Below, in pieces: positions 37,510-47,723 of a DNA stretch of 64,000 nucleotides (positions within the stretch are counted from its first letter, which is position 1; each line of letters starts with the position of its first letter). The stretch spans positions 23,944 to 87,943 of the forward strand of contig CANQBP010000006.1 in the NCBI GenBank assembly GCA_947589415.1. The letters are read 5' to 3'. Under the pieces are notes generated by a model. The model was not told the DNA's origin and did no database searches. It saw only the letters and a list, made by a program, of their open reading frames with translations. The stretch is from an uncultured Clostridia bacterium. GTDB taxonomy: Bacteria > Bacillota > Clostridia > Oscillospirales > Acutalibacteraceae. The translations under genes and the position numbers were made by a program.

Positions 37510-40500
37510 ATGGAATTTAATGAATTCAGTTCAATAAAAATAGGACTTGCTTCTCCCGAAATGATGCGTGACAAAACCATAAAAAAAATCATCAATGATC
37601 AGGGCGAAGAAGAAGAAATTGTAGTCAAGGGCTGGTCATACGGCGAAGTAACAAAACCCGAAACGATCAATTACCGTACACTAAAGCCGGAAAAGGACGG
37701 ACTTTTTTGTGAAGCAATATTCGGCCCGACAAAGGACTGGGAATGTCACTGCGGTAAGTATAAGAAAATACACTACAAGGGCAGAATATGCGAAAAGTGT
37801 CATGTTGAAATAACAAAATCTAAAGTAAGACGTGAACGCATGGGTCATATTGAGCTTGCCGCCCCTGTATCACACATATGGTATTTTAAGGGTATCCCGT
37901 CAAGAATAGCTCTTATGCTCGATGATATCACTCCGAGAAATTTGGAACAGGTACTTTATTTTGCAAAATATATAGTAACCTACGTTAAACCCGATTCACT
38001 CGCCGAGCGTGAAATTAAAAAACAGCAGATACTCACCGAAAACGAGTACAGAGAGTTTGAGAAAAAATACGGCAACGACTTCGAGGCTTTAATGGGTGCA
38101 GAAGCAATACAAAAGCTCCTTTCGGAAATAGACCTTGAGGAACAATCCAAAAAACTTAAAGCCGAACTTGAAAATGCAACAGGTCAGAAAAAAATAAAAC
38201 TCCTCAAAAGACTTGAGGTTGTCGAAGCCTTCCGTCTTTCGGGCAACAGACCCGAATGGATGATACTTAATGTACTGCCCGTAATACCTCCGGACATTCG
38301 TCCTATGGTACAGCTTGACGGCGGACGTTTTGCAACCTCCGATCTTAACGACCTTTACCGCAGAGTTATTAACAGAAACAACCGTCTTAAAAGACTTAAT
38401 GAACTTCATGCCCCGAAGATGATTATAAGAAACGAAAAGCGTATGCTGCAAGAAGCCGTAGATGCCATTATTGATAACGGCAGACGAGGAAAACCCGTTA
38501 CAGGACCGAGCAACCGTTCACTTAAATCACTTTCCGATATGCTTAAAGGTAAGCAGGGCCGTTTCCGTCAAAATCTTCTCGGTAAACGTGTGGACTATTC
38601 GGGACGTTCGGTTATCGTTGTAGGACCGGAACTTAAAATGTACCAGTGCGGACTTCCTAAGGAAATGGCACTTGAACTTTTCAAACCGTTTGTTATGAAA
38701 ATTCTTGTGGAGAGTAATTCTGTCGCTAACATAAAGGCTGCAAGAAAAGCTGTTGAAAGGGCTCAGCCCGAAGTTTGGGACGCACTTGAAAGAGTTATAA
38801 AGGGACACCCCGTTATGCTTAACCGTGCGCCGACACTTCACCGACTCGGTATTCAGGCTTTTGAACCCGTTCTTGTAGAGGGTAAGGCACTTAAACTACA
38901 CCCGCTTGCCTGCACGGCATTCAATGCGGATTTCGACGGCGACCAGATGGCTGTTCACGTTCCCCTTTCGGCTGAAGCACAGGCTGAAGCAAGATTTTTG
39001 ATGCTTGCTGCAAATAACCTGCTTAAACCGTCAGACGGAAAGCCCGTTACCGTTCCTACACAGGATATGGTACTCGGTTCATATTATCTGACACTTGATA
39101 AAGACGGAGAAATGGGCGAGGGAAAAATATTCCGTGACACAGATGAAGTAATTATGGCATATCAGACCGGCGTTATTGAACTTCATGCCAAAATAAAGGT
39201 ACGCCGTGAGGGAATATTCAACGGCAGGAAAATATCAAAGCTCATAGATACGACCGTCGGAAGAATTATTTTTAACAGACCTATCCCGCAGGATCTCGGA
39301 TATGTTGACAGAACTAAAGAAGAAAACTTCCTTAAATATGAGATAGATTTCCTTGTTGGCAAAAAGCAGCTTGGTAAAATTATTGACAAGTGCATTAAAA
39401 AACACGGCACACAGCTTACATCACAGGTTCTTGATGAAATTAAAGCTCAAGGCTATAAGTATTCAACAAAGGGTGCTATAACAGTGGCTGTATGTGATGC
39501 TACAATTCCTCCGAAGAAAAAGGAGATTATTGCTGCTGCCGAACAAGAAATAGATAAAGTAACACAAATGTATATGAGAGGACGTATGTCAAATCAGGAA
39601 CGCTATTCCAAAGTTATCGAAATATGGGAAAAGGCTACTAATGACGTTACTGATGCGCTTAAACGCAATCTTGACAGATACAACCCCATATATATGATGG
39701 CAGACTCAGGTGCCCGCGGTTCAATGAGCCAGATAAGACAGCTTGCGGGTATGCGCGGACTTATTGCCAATACATCGGGTAAAACAATCGAAATTCCTAT
39801 TCGTGCTAATTATCGTGAGGGTCTTAATATACTTGAATACTTTATATCCTCCAGAGGCGCACGTAAAGGTCTTGCCGATACCGCACTTCGTACCGCCGAT
39901 TCGGGTTATCTTACAAGACGACTTGTTGATGTATCACAAGACGTTATTATCCGTGAAGAGGACTGCGGAACCAAAGACGGTATCGTTGTATATGATATAA
40001 GACAAGCAAGTGCTGATACCGGAGAAGAGGTTGAGGTATCGTATAAAAATCTTGTCGGAAATCACCTGTTTGATAACTTCTATGATCCGAATACGGGTAC
40101 ATTGTTGATACCGACCTCAAGAGTAATGAACAAAACCGATGTTAATGCAATACTTGCGGCTAATATCACCAATATAAGAATACGTCCGTTTGAGGAATTT
40201 CATTCGATGAGAAGCAGCATAATAAATCAAATTTCCTCCGAGGATATAACCGATACGGCTACCGGCGACGTAATAGTAGCTAAGAACGGTGTTATAACGG
40301 AAGAAAATGCTGACAACATTATAAAAGCAGGCATAACGTCGGTAAATATCAAAAATCAGGTTGACGGTACTGACGAAGTTATGATTAAGACATACAAATC
40401 CTTTGATATCACTCTTAAAGGCAGAAGGCTTATAGATGACCTATGTGATGATGATGGAAATGTACTTATACCGGCAAGAAAACTCCTTACCGAAAAGGAT

Positions 40501-41685
40501 ATACAAATCCTTAAAGATATCAAGACGGAGTTTGTGAAAGTCATACATTCCGGCGATAGTGACTCTATCATCGAGTCAATGCATGAAAGACTTCAGGGAA
40601 GATATCTTTGTGAGGATTATTGTGACCCGCAGACCGGAGAGGTGCTTGTATCTTCGGATAAAATTATGGACGACCATGATGCCGATCTTATAGTAAATTC
40701 GGGTGCTACAAGCGTAAGACTGCGTTCAATTCTTGATTGCCGTGCTAAACACGGTGTGTGCAGAAAATGTTACGGTTCTAACCTTGCTAACGGTATGCCC
40801 GTCACTATCGGAGAAGCTGTCGGTATTATTGCAGCCCAGTCCATAGGTGAACCCGGTACGCAGCTTACCATGCGTACGTTCCATACGGGCGGTGTCGCAG
40901 GCGGCGAGGATATCACGCAGGGTCTTCCCCGTGTTGAGGAGCTGTTTGAAGCAAGAAAACCCAAGCATATAGCAATTATTACCGAAATAAGCGGTCAGGT
41001 CAGACTTGAGGACAGAAACGCCGTTATCACAAGCACGGATCTTTCCGAAAACGGTGAACCCCTCAGCAAGACCTACCTCATACCTTTCGGTGCCCGCACG
41101 AAAATCAAGAACGGTCAAATGGTGGAAGCCGGTGATCTTCTTACGGAAGGCTCGGTAGACCCGCATGAAATTCTTAATATTAAGGGTGCGGAGGCAGTTC
41201 AGGATTACCTTATAGAAGAAGTTCAAAGTGCATATCGTTTACAGGGTGTTGATATCAACGATAAGCATATCGAGGTAATCGTACGCCAGATGATGAAGAA
41301 AGTTCGTATTGAGGACGCAGGCTCTACAAACCTGCTTCCCGGCTCTCTTGTCGATAAGGGTACGTTCTATGCGGCAAATGACGAAATTGAAAAGAGAATC
41401 GCCGAAGGTGAGGAAGGTCTGTCACTTGCAACGTTCAGTCCTACACTTCTCGGTATAACAAAGGCTTCTCTTGCAACTGATTCTTTCCTTTCGGCAGCAT
41501 CGTTCCAGGAAACTACAAGAGTTCTTACCGATGCGGCAATAAAGGGTAAGGTTGATCCGCTTATGGGTCTGAAAGAAAATGTTCTTATCGGTAAATTAGT
41601 TCCCGCAGGAACAGGTATGCCGAGGTACAGAGATGTAGAAATTGAGGAAAATGTTCCCGTTTCTTTTAGCCAAGAGATAGTATAA
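37510..41685 (+). CDS. rpoC: DNA-directed RNA polymerase subunit beta'
   Basis: 1391 residues, longer than the roughly 1200 typical of Firmicutes. The N-terminal zinc ribbon is CHCGKYKK...CEKCHVE, the catalytic motif [12 protein letters not shown], and the trigger region [16 protein letters not shown]. The second zinc site is [13 protein letters not shown]. The extra length lies at about residues 850-1073, where a roughly 45-residue unit appears four times just before the second zinc site. AAAGGGGAA precedes the ATG. Confidence 0.98.
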   Translation: MEFNEFSSIKIGLASPEMMRDKTIKKIINDQGEEEEIVVKGWSYGEVTKPETINYRTLKPEKDGLFCEAIFGPTKDWECHCGKYKKIHYKGRICEKCHVEITKSKVRRERMGHIELAAPVSHIWYFKGIPSRIALMLDDITPRNLEQVLYFAKYIVTYVKPDSLAEREIKKQQILTENEYREFEKKYGNDFEALMGAEAIQKLLSEIDLEEQSKKLKAELENATGQKKIKLLKRLEVVEAFRLSGNRPEWMILNVLPVIPPDIRPMVQLDGGRFATSDLNDLYRRVINRNNRLKRLNELHAPKMIIRNEKRMLQEAVDAIIDNGRRGKPVTGPSNRSLKSLSDMLKGKQGRFRQNLLGKRVDYSGRSVIVVGPELKMYQCGLPKEMALELFKPFVMKILVESNSVANIKAARKAVERAQPEVWDALERVIKGHPVMLNRAPTLHRLGIQAFEPVLVEGKALKLHPLACTAFNADFDGDQMAVHVPLSAEAQAEARFLMLAANNLLKPSDGKPVTVPTQDMVLGSYYLTLDKDGEMGEGKIFRDTDEVIMAYQTGVIELHAKIKVRREGIFNGRKISKLIDTTVGRIIFNRPIPQDLGYVDRTKEENFLKYEIDFLVGKKQLGKIIDKCIKKHGTQLTSQVLDEIKAQGYKYSTKGAITVAVCDATIPPKKKEIIAAAEQEIDKVTQMYMRGRMSNQERYSKVIEIWEKATNDVTDALKRNLDRYNPIYMMADSGARGSMSQIRQLAGMRGLIANTSGKTIEIPIRANYREGLNILEYFISSRGARKGLADTALRTADSGYLTRRLVDVSQDVIIREEDCGTKDGIVVYDIRQASADTGEEVEVSYKNLVGNHLFDNFYDPNTGTLLIPTSRVMNKTDVNAILAANITNIRIRPFEEFHSMRSSIINQISSEDITDTATGDVIVAKNGVITEENADNIIKAGITSVNIKNQVDGTDEVMIKTYKSFDITLKGRRLIDDLCDDDGNVLIPARKLLTEKDIQILKDIKTEFVKVIHSGDSDSIIESMHERLQGRYLCEDYCDPQTGEVLVSSDKIMDDHDADLIVNSGATSVRLRSILDCRAKHGVCRKCYGSNLANGMPVTIGEAVGIIAAQSIGEPGTQLTMRTFHTGGVAGGEDITQGLPRVEELFEARKPKHIAIITEISGQVRLEDRNAVITSTDLSENGEPLSKTYLIPFGARTKIKNGQMVEAGDLLTEGSVDPHEILNIKGAEAVQDYLIEEVQSAYRLQGVDINDKHIEVIVRQMMKKVRIEDAGSTNLLPGSLVDKGTFYAANDEIEKRIAEGEEGLSLATFSPTLLGITKASLATDSFLSAASFQETTRVLTDAAIKGKVDPLMGLKENVLIGKLVPAGTGMPRYRDVEIEENVPVSFSQEIV
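40051..40731 (+). repeat. Four-copy degenerate repeat within rpoC
   Basis: Four related segments of about 40-50 codons follow the pattern D-x-x-[ND/TG]-x-[GDE]-V/L-L/I-[VI/P]...a/n...I-x-x-[AG]-x-[TS/KT]-[SNF]-[VI]. They begin at [37 protein letters not shown] and [12 protein letters not shown]. Most bacterial beta' subunits have one such segment here. Confidence 0.7.
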
Positions 41686-41698
41686 TCAAATATTAGAG

Positions 41699-41753
41699 CA
41701 AGGACTGTCATTATGCACCTGATTGTGCAAATGGCAGTTCTGTTCTTTTTATT
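41699..41753 (+). terminator. Terminator of rpoBC
   Basis: AGGACTGTCATT pairs imperfectly with AATGGCAGTTCT, with an inner GCAC/GTGC stem, and is followed by GTTCTTTTTA on the plus strand. Confidence 0.85.
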
Positions 41754-41827
41754 TAGACAAAATTATATTTAGAACATATTTTTTTATCGTTAAAATATGC
41801 AAAATCAATGAAGTTATTTTTATATGC

Positions 41828-41856
41828 TTGACAGATTACACTAAATATGGTATTAT
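41828..41856 (+). promoter_or_regulatory. Sigma-A type promoter upstream of the small membrane protein gene
   Basis: TTGACA (41828-41833) and TATTAT (41851-41856) are 17 bp apart on the plus strand. Confidence 0.75.
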
Positions 41857-41885
41857 AATTAGGTAAAAATAAACAATGCATGATG

Positions 41886-41969
41886 ACACACGTATTACCC
41901 TCCGGTATGTAAATCTGATTACGGAACATGAGATTATGTCGGATATACCGGGGTAATATGTGTGTTTTT
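41886..41969 (+). promoter_or_regulatory. Structured leader ending in an intrinsic terminator (attenuator)
   Basis: A long imperfect stem pairs 41886-41908 (ACACACGTATTACCC plus CCGGTAT) with 41945-41965 (ATACCGG plus GGTAATATGTGTGT), with one G-U pair and a 2-nt bulge. A run of T (41965-41969) follows. Internal short stems ACAT/ATGT and CCG/CGG lie in the loop. This lies between the promoter and the ribosome site of the downstream gene, so transcription must pass it. No known riboswitch class was recognised. Confidence 0.7.
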
Positions 41970-41994
41970 CTGCGTAAAAAGGAGAGTTATCTTT

Positions 41995-42576
41995 ATGCCT
42001 AAAAATCAGTTCCAGCGAATGGTATTCGCATTATTTACGGTTTTGATCACGGTACACGCTTATATCCTGTACAGTCTGTTCTTTGTCAACAGCAGCGTAC
42101 TTATGCAGGTAAACGGTACAAACAATGTTATTGAGGCGGTAAGCAAGCAGGGCGGTATATATATGCTTGGCAATTATGCACCGATTTGGTTAGTTGCTGT
42201 CGTTGAATTTGTTCTTGCGTTTACACTCGAAAACGTACTCGGAAGTCCGCTTTCGTTTAAAATAGCACTTAAACATTTCAACCCTATGAAAACTAATCCG
42301 CTGATATTTGAAACCGTGATAATTGCGGCAACCGTTGCAATTATGTGCCCTGCAATGAGCTTCCTTGCGGCTTTTCTGTATTATCCGTATTATGAGGGTT
42401 TTAATTTCTTACACCTGCTCGAAAATTGGTTCAGACTCGTATGCTATAATCTGCCGTTCGCATTCTTCTCGCAAACGCTGTTTATTCAACCGCTTGTGCG
42501 TAAAGTATTTAAAATGATTTTCTGCGGTAAATCGGCGAAAGAAAAAAGTGAATATATCGAAGAAACAGCAGCATAA
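41995..42576 (+). CDS. Four-helix membrane protein, DUF2798-like
   Basis: About 193 residues from the ATG at 41995 (GGAG 11 bp upstream). Four membrane segments are visible, at about 10-30, 62-82, 108-130 and 150-170. The N-terminus MPKNQFQRMVFALFTVLIT resembles DUF2798 proteins, whose function is unknown. It is a single gene with its own promoter, an attenuator-like leader and a bidirectional terminator. Confidence 0.75.
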   Translation: MPKNQFQRMVFALFTVLITVHAYILYSLFFVNSSVLMQVNGTNNVIEAVSKQGGIYMLGNYAPIWLVAVVEFVLAFTLENVLGSPLSFKIALKHFNPMKTNPLIFETVIIAATVAIMCPAMSFLAAFLYYPYYEGFNFLHLLENWFRLVCYNLPFAFFSQTLFIQPLVRKVFKMIFCGKSAKEKSEYIEETAA

Positions 42577-42579
42577 AAT

Positions 42580-42630
42580 AACAGGCTGTCAGATAATCAA
42601 AGCATCTGACAGCCTGTTTTATTTTATTAT
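42580..42630. terminator. Bidirectional terminator between convergent genes
   Basis: A perfect 14-bp stem (42580-42593 with 42605-42618) is flanked by TTTTATTTTATTA on the plus side and A/T-rich sequence (T-rich on the minus strand) on the other. It serves the membrane protein gene (plus) and the carboxyltransferase gene (minus). Confidence 0.88.
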
Positions 42631-42638
42631 GTTGTAAA

Positions 42639-44051
42639 TCAAACCGGGTGAATTTTATTCTTTAAATCTGCCGACTGATTTATTCCGAGCTTTTTATCTC
42701 TTCTCTTTTTGAAGAATTTAGGCGCAACATCTGGGAATTGTGCATAGGTCAGGACATCTTCCTCCTGCTCTATCCACTCCGGTATCTTTTCACGGAGTTT
42801 TTCGAGTTCGGGTTCAAGAAGATCGGCGGGGCGGCACGTTACGGGTTTTGTGTCGCCTATAATCTTCTTCTGAAATTCCTTATCTATCGGAATCGGAGTA
42901 GTACCGTATTTTCCTGCAACAAGGTCTTTGAACTGGTCGCTGCACATTTTGTAACGCTCACCGAGAATAACATTGAACACGGCTTGTGTACCGACTATCT
43001 GCGATGTAGGTGTTACAAGAGGCGGATAACCGGCATCCTTACGTACTCTCGGCACTTCCTCAAGTACCTGCGTCAGACGATCCTCCTTGCCTGCCTGTTT
43101 AAGCTGGCTTAGAAGATTTGACAACATTCCGCCCGGTACTTGATAAATTAAGGCTTTGGCATCGGTCGCAAGCATCTTGGGATCAAGAAGTCCGCTCTTT
43201 ATATATTTATCACGAAGTCCCATAAAATAATCTCTTATTTCCGAAAGCAGCACAAGATCAAGACCCGTATCATATTCCGTACCTTGTAAAGCGGCAACCA
43301 TGGACTCTGTCGGTGCATGAGATGTACCGTTTGCAAGCGGCGACATTGCAGTATCAATCCTGTCTGCACCCGCCTCAATACCTTTAAGCAGGCACATGGA
43401 GGCAAGTCCGGAGGTGTAGTGTGTATGGAGCTGTACGGGAATATCAACAGCCTCTTTTATCGCTCCGACAAGCTCGGCGGTATAGTAGGGTGTCAGCAGG
43501 GCTGCCATATCTTTTATACATATCGAATCCGCACCTGCTTCCTGTATTTGCTTAGCATAATCAACATAGTATTCGGTTGTGAATACGGGACCGGTGGTGT
43601 AACTTATCGCAACCTGCGCCTCAACATTCGGGTTTTCCTTTTTGGCTGCCTTGGCAACTTTTATCGCCGTGCGGAGGTTCTTTATGTCGTTTAGTGCGTC
43701 AAAAATCCTTATTATGTCTATACCGTTGGCAATCGAACGCTGTACGAAATATTCAAGAACATCATCGGCATAATGACGATATCCGAGCATATTCTGTCCT
43801 CTAAAGAGCATTTGCAGCTTTGTATTCGGACAATTTTTGCGAATCGTGCGCAGACGATCCCACGGATCTTCGTCCAAAAAACGTATGCACGAATCAAATG
43901 TAGCACCACCCCAACATTCGAGTGAATAAAAACCTACCTTGTCGAGTTTCTCAAGTATCGGGAGCATATCGCCAATCGGCATACGGGTCGCAATAAGAGA
44001 TTGGTGCGCATCTCGAAGTACCGTTTCCGTAATTTGTATTTTTTTAGGCAT
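42639..44051 (-). CDS. Pyruvate/oxaloacetate carboxyltransferase (5S/OadA/PycB-like subunit)
   Basis: 470 residues. It transfers the carboxyl group between biotin and pyruvate/oxaloacetate. The TIM-barrel metal-binding motif is ETVLRDAHQSLIATRM; MLFRGQNMLGYRHY, the Lys in CIKDMAALLTP and QLHTHYTSGLASM are diagnostic. The C-terminal biotinyl domain of long OadA/PycB proteins is absent, and a separate biotin-carrier gene lies 31 bp upstream. It is the last gene of a three-gene operon. Confidence 0.93.
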   Translation of the reverse strand: MPKKIQITETVLRDAHQSLIATRMPIGDMLPILEKLDKVGFYSLECWGGATFDSCIRFLDEDPWDRLRTIRKNCPNTKLQMLFRGQNMLGYRHYADDVLEYFVQRSIANGIDIIRIFDALNDIKNLRTAIKVAKAAKKENPNVEAQVAISYTTGPVFTTEYYVDYAKQIQEAGADSICIKDMAALLTPYYTAELVGAIKEAVDIPVQLHTHYTSGLASMCLLKGIEAGADRIDTAMSPLANGTSHAPTESMVAALQGTEYDTGLDLVLLSEIRDYFMGLRDKYIKSGLLDPKMLATDAKALIYQVPGGMLSNLLSQLKQAGKEDRLTQVLEEVPRVRKDAGYPPLVTPTSQIVGTQAVFNVILGERYKMCSDQFKDLVAGKYGTTPIPIDKEFQKKIIGDTKPVTCRPADLLEPELEKLREKIPEWIEQEEDVLTYAQFPDVAPKFFKKRRDKKLGINQSADLKNKIHPV

Positions 44052-44082
44052 TAAAACCTTCCCCTTTCCATATTTACACGGC

Positions 44083-44439
44083 TTAGCCGATTGTTACAAG
44101 CAATGCACCCGTGTCAACAGATTCGCCCTTGCTGACAGCAACAGACAGTACTGTACCGTCCTTAGCTGCCTTTATTTCATTTTCCATTTTCATTGCCTCA
44201 AGAACGACAAGGACATCGCCTGCCTTGACGGTCTGTCCAACCTTTACGGGAACATTAAGTATAGTACCGGGCATCGGAGAGTTTACCGGTTCGCCGCCTG
44301 CTGTCGGAGCTGCTTTCTTGGGTGCAGCGGCTTTCGGGGCGGGTGCGGGAGCGGGTGTCGGTGCGGAAGATGTACCGTCCGTTTCTTCTACCTGCACATC
44401 ATATGTAACTCCGTTTACAGTAATTTTTAAATTCTTCAT
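44083..44439 (-). CDS. Biotin carrier (biotinyl) protein
   Basis: 118 residues from the ATG at 44439. An N-terminal beta segment ([17 protein letters not shown]) leads to an Ala/Pro-rich flexible linker. The biotinyl domain follows, in which the Lys of [10 protein letters not shown] is biotinylated. It resembles the 1.3S subunit of transcarboxylase and the gamma/delta subunits of decarboxylases. It lies between the two carboxyltransferase genes, as expected for their shared swinging arm. Confidence 0.93.
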   Translation of the reverse strand: MKNLKITVNGVTYDVQVEETDGTSSAPTPAPAPAPKAAAPKKAAPTAGGEPVNSPMPGTILNVPVKVGQTVKAGDVLVVLEAMKMENEIKAAKDGTVLSVAVSKGESVDTGALLVTIG

Positions 44440-44458
44440 AGTGATTATTCCTTTCAGA

Positions 44459-45805
44459 TCAAATATACAAATTATTATGCTTTTTCGGAAGCGTTGAAAT
44501 TCTCTTATCGGACAGCATCTCAAGAGCAGAGGCGAGTTTTGACCTTGTTTCTTCGGGAAGTATTATCTCGTCTATATATCCGTTTTCGGCTGCTTTCATA
44601 GCTGTAAGGTTTTCGTTTTTGTATTGCTCGACAATTTTCGCACGTTCGGCTTTCGGGTCGGCTGCGCCGACGAGTTTACCCCCAAAATCATCTCCGAGGG
44701 CAATTACAGTCGCTGCGTCGGGTGAAAGGGCGGAAACCGATGCTCCGACCCACGCATAGGTCAAATCGGCAGATGCGCCCGTGCCTGCAAGTGCAATATA
44801 TACCGAACCGTATGCATTTCCTGTAACAACAGCAATTTTCGGAACAGTTGCCTCCGAGTAGGCGGAGGACAGCTTTGCGGCGGATTTCAAACATGAAAAT
44901 TTCTCCGCATCAAGAAGTGTTATAACAGGAATACCGAAAGCATCGCAGAAACGTACAAATCTCGCTGCTTTTGATGCACCGTTTGAATCTGTTTCGGGCA
45001 ATTCGGTTTTTACTATGCCTACTGTTGCGCCCTCAATTGAAGCAAGGGCAACGGTAACGGATTTACCGTATTCGGATTGCAAAACAATTGTACTGTCCGC
45101 ATCGGCAATTGAAGTAATTATGCTGTCTGAAGTTTCAGGTTCGTCAAATTCGGCTATGCCCGCATAATCAAGGTTATTTGACGGGAGCAGGGAAATAAGT
45201 TTCCTTGTCTTTTGTATGGCTTGATCCGTATCCTTGGCGGTAAGATGTGCGATACCATGCTCCGCATTTGTTTTTGTGTCGGATAGCGAACCGTCCGTAT
45301 TTATCGAAAGTTCGGCTTTTTCCGAAAGGACGGTAATATCGGCGTTTACGGCAATCAGAGCCTGCGTGCCGAAACACTTACCCAAAACAACGGATATTTG
45401 CGGCACAACGCCCGACAGATTCGAGGAATACCTTAGTATTTCCCCGTATTCTGCGAGGAGATCAGTACCCTCATCGAGTCTGCCTCCGATTGAGTCATAG
45501 ACTGCAACGACGGGCGAACCCGTTTTCAATGCAAGGTCATATATTTTTTTAATCTTAGACGCTTGGGCTTTGGACATAGCTCCGCCGGAGCGGTCGGTAC
45601 ACTGTGCAAAAGCGAACACGGGCATACCCTCGACATTACCCCTGCCCGCAACGACCTCGGCATAATCCGATGACGACTTTACAAAAGCATCAACTTCTGT
45701 GAAAGTACCCTCATCAAACAGCTTACTTAGGATCTTGCAGGCAGAAGATGAAGCAGTATTTTCACGAGCCGTTTCAAGCTCGGCGGTTATAGCTTCAAAA
45801 CTCAT
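44459..45805 (-). CDS. Acyl-CoA carboxyltransferase-like subunit (12S/MmdA-like), divergent
   Basis: About 448 residues from the ATG at 45805 (AAGGAGGAATTGGG upstream); the frame is open for 68 more codons without a ribosome site. Two crotonase-like halves are visible: [22 protein letters not shown] in the first, and [20 protein letters not shown] with [23 protein letters not shown] in the second. The family is about 510-530 residues long, and the usual PGFxPGxxQE loop after LLDAE is missing. The acyl-CoA substrate (methylmalonyl-, propionyl- or other) is therefore uncertain. Confidence 0.85.
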   Translation of the reverse strand: MSFEAITAELETARENTASSSACKILSKLFDEGTFTEVDAFVKSSSDYAEVVAGRGNVEGMPVFAFAQCTDRSGGAMSKAQASKIKKIYDLALKTGSPVVAVYDSIGGRLDEGTDLLAEYGEILRYSSNLSGVVPQISVVLGKCFGTQALIAVNADITVLSEKAELSINTDGSLSDTKTNAEHGIAHLTAKDTDQAIQKTRKLISLLPSNNLDYAGIAEFDEPETSDSIITSIADADSTIVLQSEYGKSVTVALASIEGATVGIVKTELPETDSNGASKAARFVRFCDAFGIPVITLLDAEKFSCLKSAAKLSSAYSEATVPKIAVVTGNAYGSVYIALAGTGASADLTYAWVGASVSALSPDAATVIALGDDFGGKLVGAADPKAERAKIVEQYKNENLTAMKAAENGYIDEIILPEETRSKLASALEMLSDKRISTLPKKHNNLYI

Positions 45806-45851
45806 TCCCAATTCCTCCTTATATTGTAGAAAATATAGTTTCACACCATTT

Positions 45852-45880
45852 ATTATAGTATAAAATCGGTAAAATTTCAA
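45852..45880 (-). promoter_or_regulatory. Sigma-A type promoter of the carboxyltransferase operon
   Basis: TTGAAA (45875-45880) and TATAAT (45852-45857) on the minus strand with 17-bp spacing, about 45 bp before the start codon. Confidence 0.85.
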
Positions 45881-45985
45881 GTGCTTATATTGACATAGCG
45901 GCTCAATGCGGCAAAAAAACTCTGTTTGCGTATGCGAAAGCGGGGTAATTCGTGATACGGACAGCGCATTGACCCGGTTTTTACA

Positions 45986-46025
45986 TATAAAAAGAAAACG
46001 ACGGCACAAACACCGTCGTTTTCTT
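45986..46025 (-). terminator. Terminator of the sipW/surface-protein operon
   Basis: AAGAAAACGACGG (45992-46004) pairs with CCGTCGTTTTCTT (46013-46025) and is followed by TTTTTAT on the minus strand. It begins 6 bp from the stop codon of the 46032-47693 gene. Confidence 0.9.
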
Positions 46026-46031
46026 AATCAA

Positions 46032-47693
46032 TTATCGGTTGTCATCGTCTCTCTTTTTCTTACGAGTTGTGAGCAGCAAAACAATTACAGTAACAAGAGA
46101 AACAGCACCAATTATGATAGGTACAGTATATACACCTATATCTTCGCCTGTCTGTACGGGCGGAGCGATAGGTTCGTCGGGAGCGGGCGGGTTATATCCG
46201 CCGCTTGAACCTCCGGGATAGCTTGTTATATTGCTATTATCCGTAACGGGAGGAAGAGGTCTGCTCGGCTCTTCGCTCGGTTCGCTCGGTTCTTCGCTCG
46301 GCTTACTCGGCTCTACGCTCGGTTCACTCGGCTCTACGCTCGGTTCGCTGGGCTCTACGCTCGGTTCGCTCGGCTCTACGCTTGGTTCGCTCGGTTCTTT
46401 ACTCGGCTCACTCGGCTCTACGCTCGGTTCGCTCGGTTCTTTACTCGGCTCACTCGGCTCTACGCTTGGTTCGCTGGGCTCTACGCTCGGCTCACTCGGC
46501 TCTACGCTCGGCTCACTCGGCTCTACGCTTGGTTCGCTGGGTTCTTCACTGGGCGGAGCGGGTACATCATACGATGCAACGAATATCCATTGTATTTTTG
46601 CAATAGCATCGTCATATGCATTATCAAGCTCGGCAGGTACTGTAAGTGTCAAATTCAAGTCGGTCTTTTCACCTTTCGCATATTCACCGAGGAATATTGC
46701 ATTTTCTTGAGCCAACATATTGTACTTGTCGGACTTTCCGACCAATTCACCTTCATATATGAGCTCGTCTGCGGATTTTGTTGTATCGACACCAGCAGAT
46801 TTTGTTACGCTGAGTTGGAGCTTAGTCACAAGATCGTCAGATTGAACCTTTTGTTCTTCGGCAGTTCTGCCGGGAACATCGGTAAAGTGCGACTGATCGG
46901 CAGGTAAAGCATAAACCCATATACTAACGTTATCGTCATTCTTGTTATCGACAACAACCTTTTGAGTCCTGCTATCGCCGGGCATTACACCTTTAAAGTT
47001 ACCGAAAAGGTCATTACTATCCGGAATAACAACAAAATCGTGTGTACCGTACTGGAAAGTAACGTTACTGTCGTCTGTGCTGTTGGTAAAGCTGTATGTT
47101 ACCTCCGGGAGAGCTTCCTGCACTGTCTGACCGTGCCAGCCGACAATATTATTATCCGCATCCCTTTCGGGATAGAAATTATCGTACTGTATAGCTTCAG
47201 CCTGCACGGTTATATGACCTTCAAGATTCGTATATCCCTTCATATCCCATTCGGCGGGAAGTTGGAACGACTCCATAAGGTTATCTGCGGTTTCATCAGG
47301 AAGCAGGGGCTTCTGATAGTAGTAATAACCGTCGTTACCCTTTACCCACTCGGCATCATTCACATTTAGAACGATGTATTCCGGATCATACTGCTGCTTG
47401 TCAAGCTCGTCGCCTGTGGTCGGGTCACACCAAGCCTTATCAACGGAAATTCTGACATACGATGTGTTTTTACCCGTATTTTTTGCCGATACTATTTTTG
47501 AAATCTTATCTCCCGGACCGACACCCTCTGTGGGCTTTGTGTATTTATCTATCAATTCGATATGAACATTACCCATAGTCACCACATTGAGGGTGGAGGT
47601 CTTTGCGGAGAATGCAGACCAGGTGATGCCGACCGATAGAGCCAAAATGCTTGCTATGGCAGTGCCGGTAAGTATTATTTTTTTCGCTTTCAT
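46032..47693 (-). CDS. SipW-type surface protein with PSEP repeat and PVQTG wall-sorting tail
   Basis: 553 residues. The leader KKIILTGTAIASILALSVGITWSAFSAKTSTLNVVTMGNVHIELI has the hydrophobic core and the T/N-x-x-x-x-G-x-V-x-I pattern of SipW-dependent TasA/camelysin-like proteins. Two TasA-like beta domains (about 30-200 and 205-375) are followed by a roughly 100-residue Pro-Ser-Glu-Val repeat. The C-terminus PPVQTGEDIG, a hydrophobic segment and RKKKRDDDNR form a wall-sorting signal. It could tie a fibre to the cell wall. Last gene of the operon. Confidence 0.85.
   Translation of the reverse strand: MKAKKIILTGTAIASILALSVGITWSAFSAKTSTLNVVTMGNVHIELIDKYTKPTEGVGPGDKISKIVSAKNTGKNTSYVRISVDKAWCDPTTGDELDKQQYDPEYIVLNVNDAEWVKGNDGYYYYQKPLLPDETADNLMESFQLPAEWDMKGYTNLEGHITVQAEAIQYDNFYPERDADNNIVGWHGQTVQEALPEVTYSFTNSTDDSNVTFQYGTHDFVVIPDSNDLFGNFKGVMPGDSRTQKVVVDNKNDDNVSIWVYALPADQSHFTDVPGRTAEEQKVQSDDLVTKLQLSVTKSAGVDTTKSADELIYEGELVGKSDKYNMLAQENAIFLGEYAKGEKTDLNLTLTVPAELDNAYDDAIAKIQWIFVASYDVPAPPSEEPSEPSVEPSEPSVEPSEPSVEPSEPSVEPSEPSKEPSEPSVEPSEPSKEPSEPSVEPSEPSVEPSEPSVEPSEPSVEPSKPSEEPSEPSEEPSRPLPPVTDNSNITSYPGGSSGGYNPPAPDEPIAPPVQTGEDIGVYTVPIIIGAVSLVTVIVLLLTTRKKKRDDDNR
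46262..46556 (-). repeat. Tandem codon repeat encoding PSEPSVEPSEPS-type spacer
   Basis: Tandem 24-bp-like units (PSEPSVEP, with variants SKEP and SEEP) lie within the 46032-47693 gene and encode a rigid, acidic wall-spanning linker. The nearly identical units make copy-number change by slippage likely. Confidence 0.85.
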
Positions 47694-47723
47694 TTGGTCA
47701 TCACCTCATGAACACACTAACTA

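Noticed and set aside
46262..46556. Regular short repeats that could suggest a CRISPR array
   Set aside because: The units are contiguous codon repeats inside a coding frame with no unique spacers.
46231..46710. Long plus-strand open frame made of Gly-Ser-Leu repeats
   Set aside because: It is the antisense image of the PSEP codon repeat of the minus-strand wall protein; it has no ribosome site or promoter.
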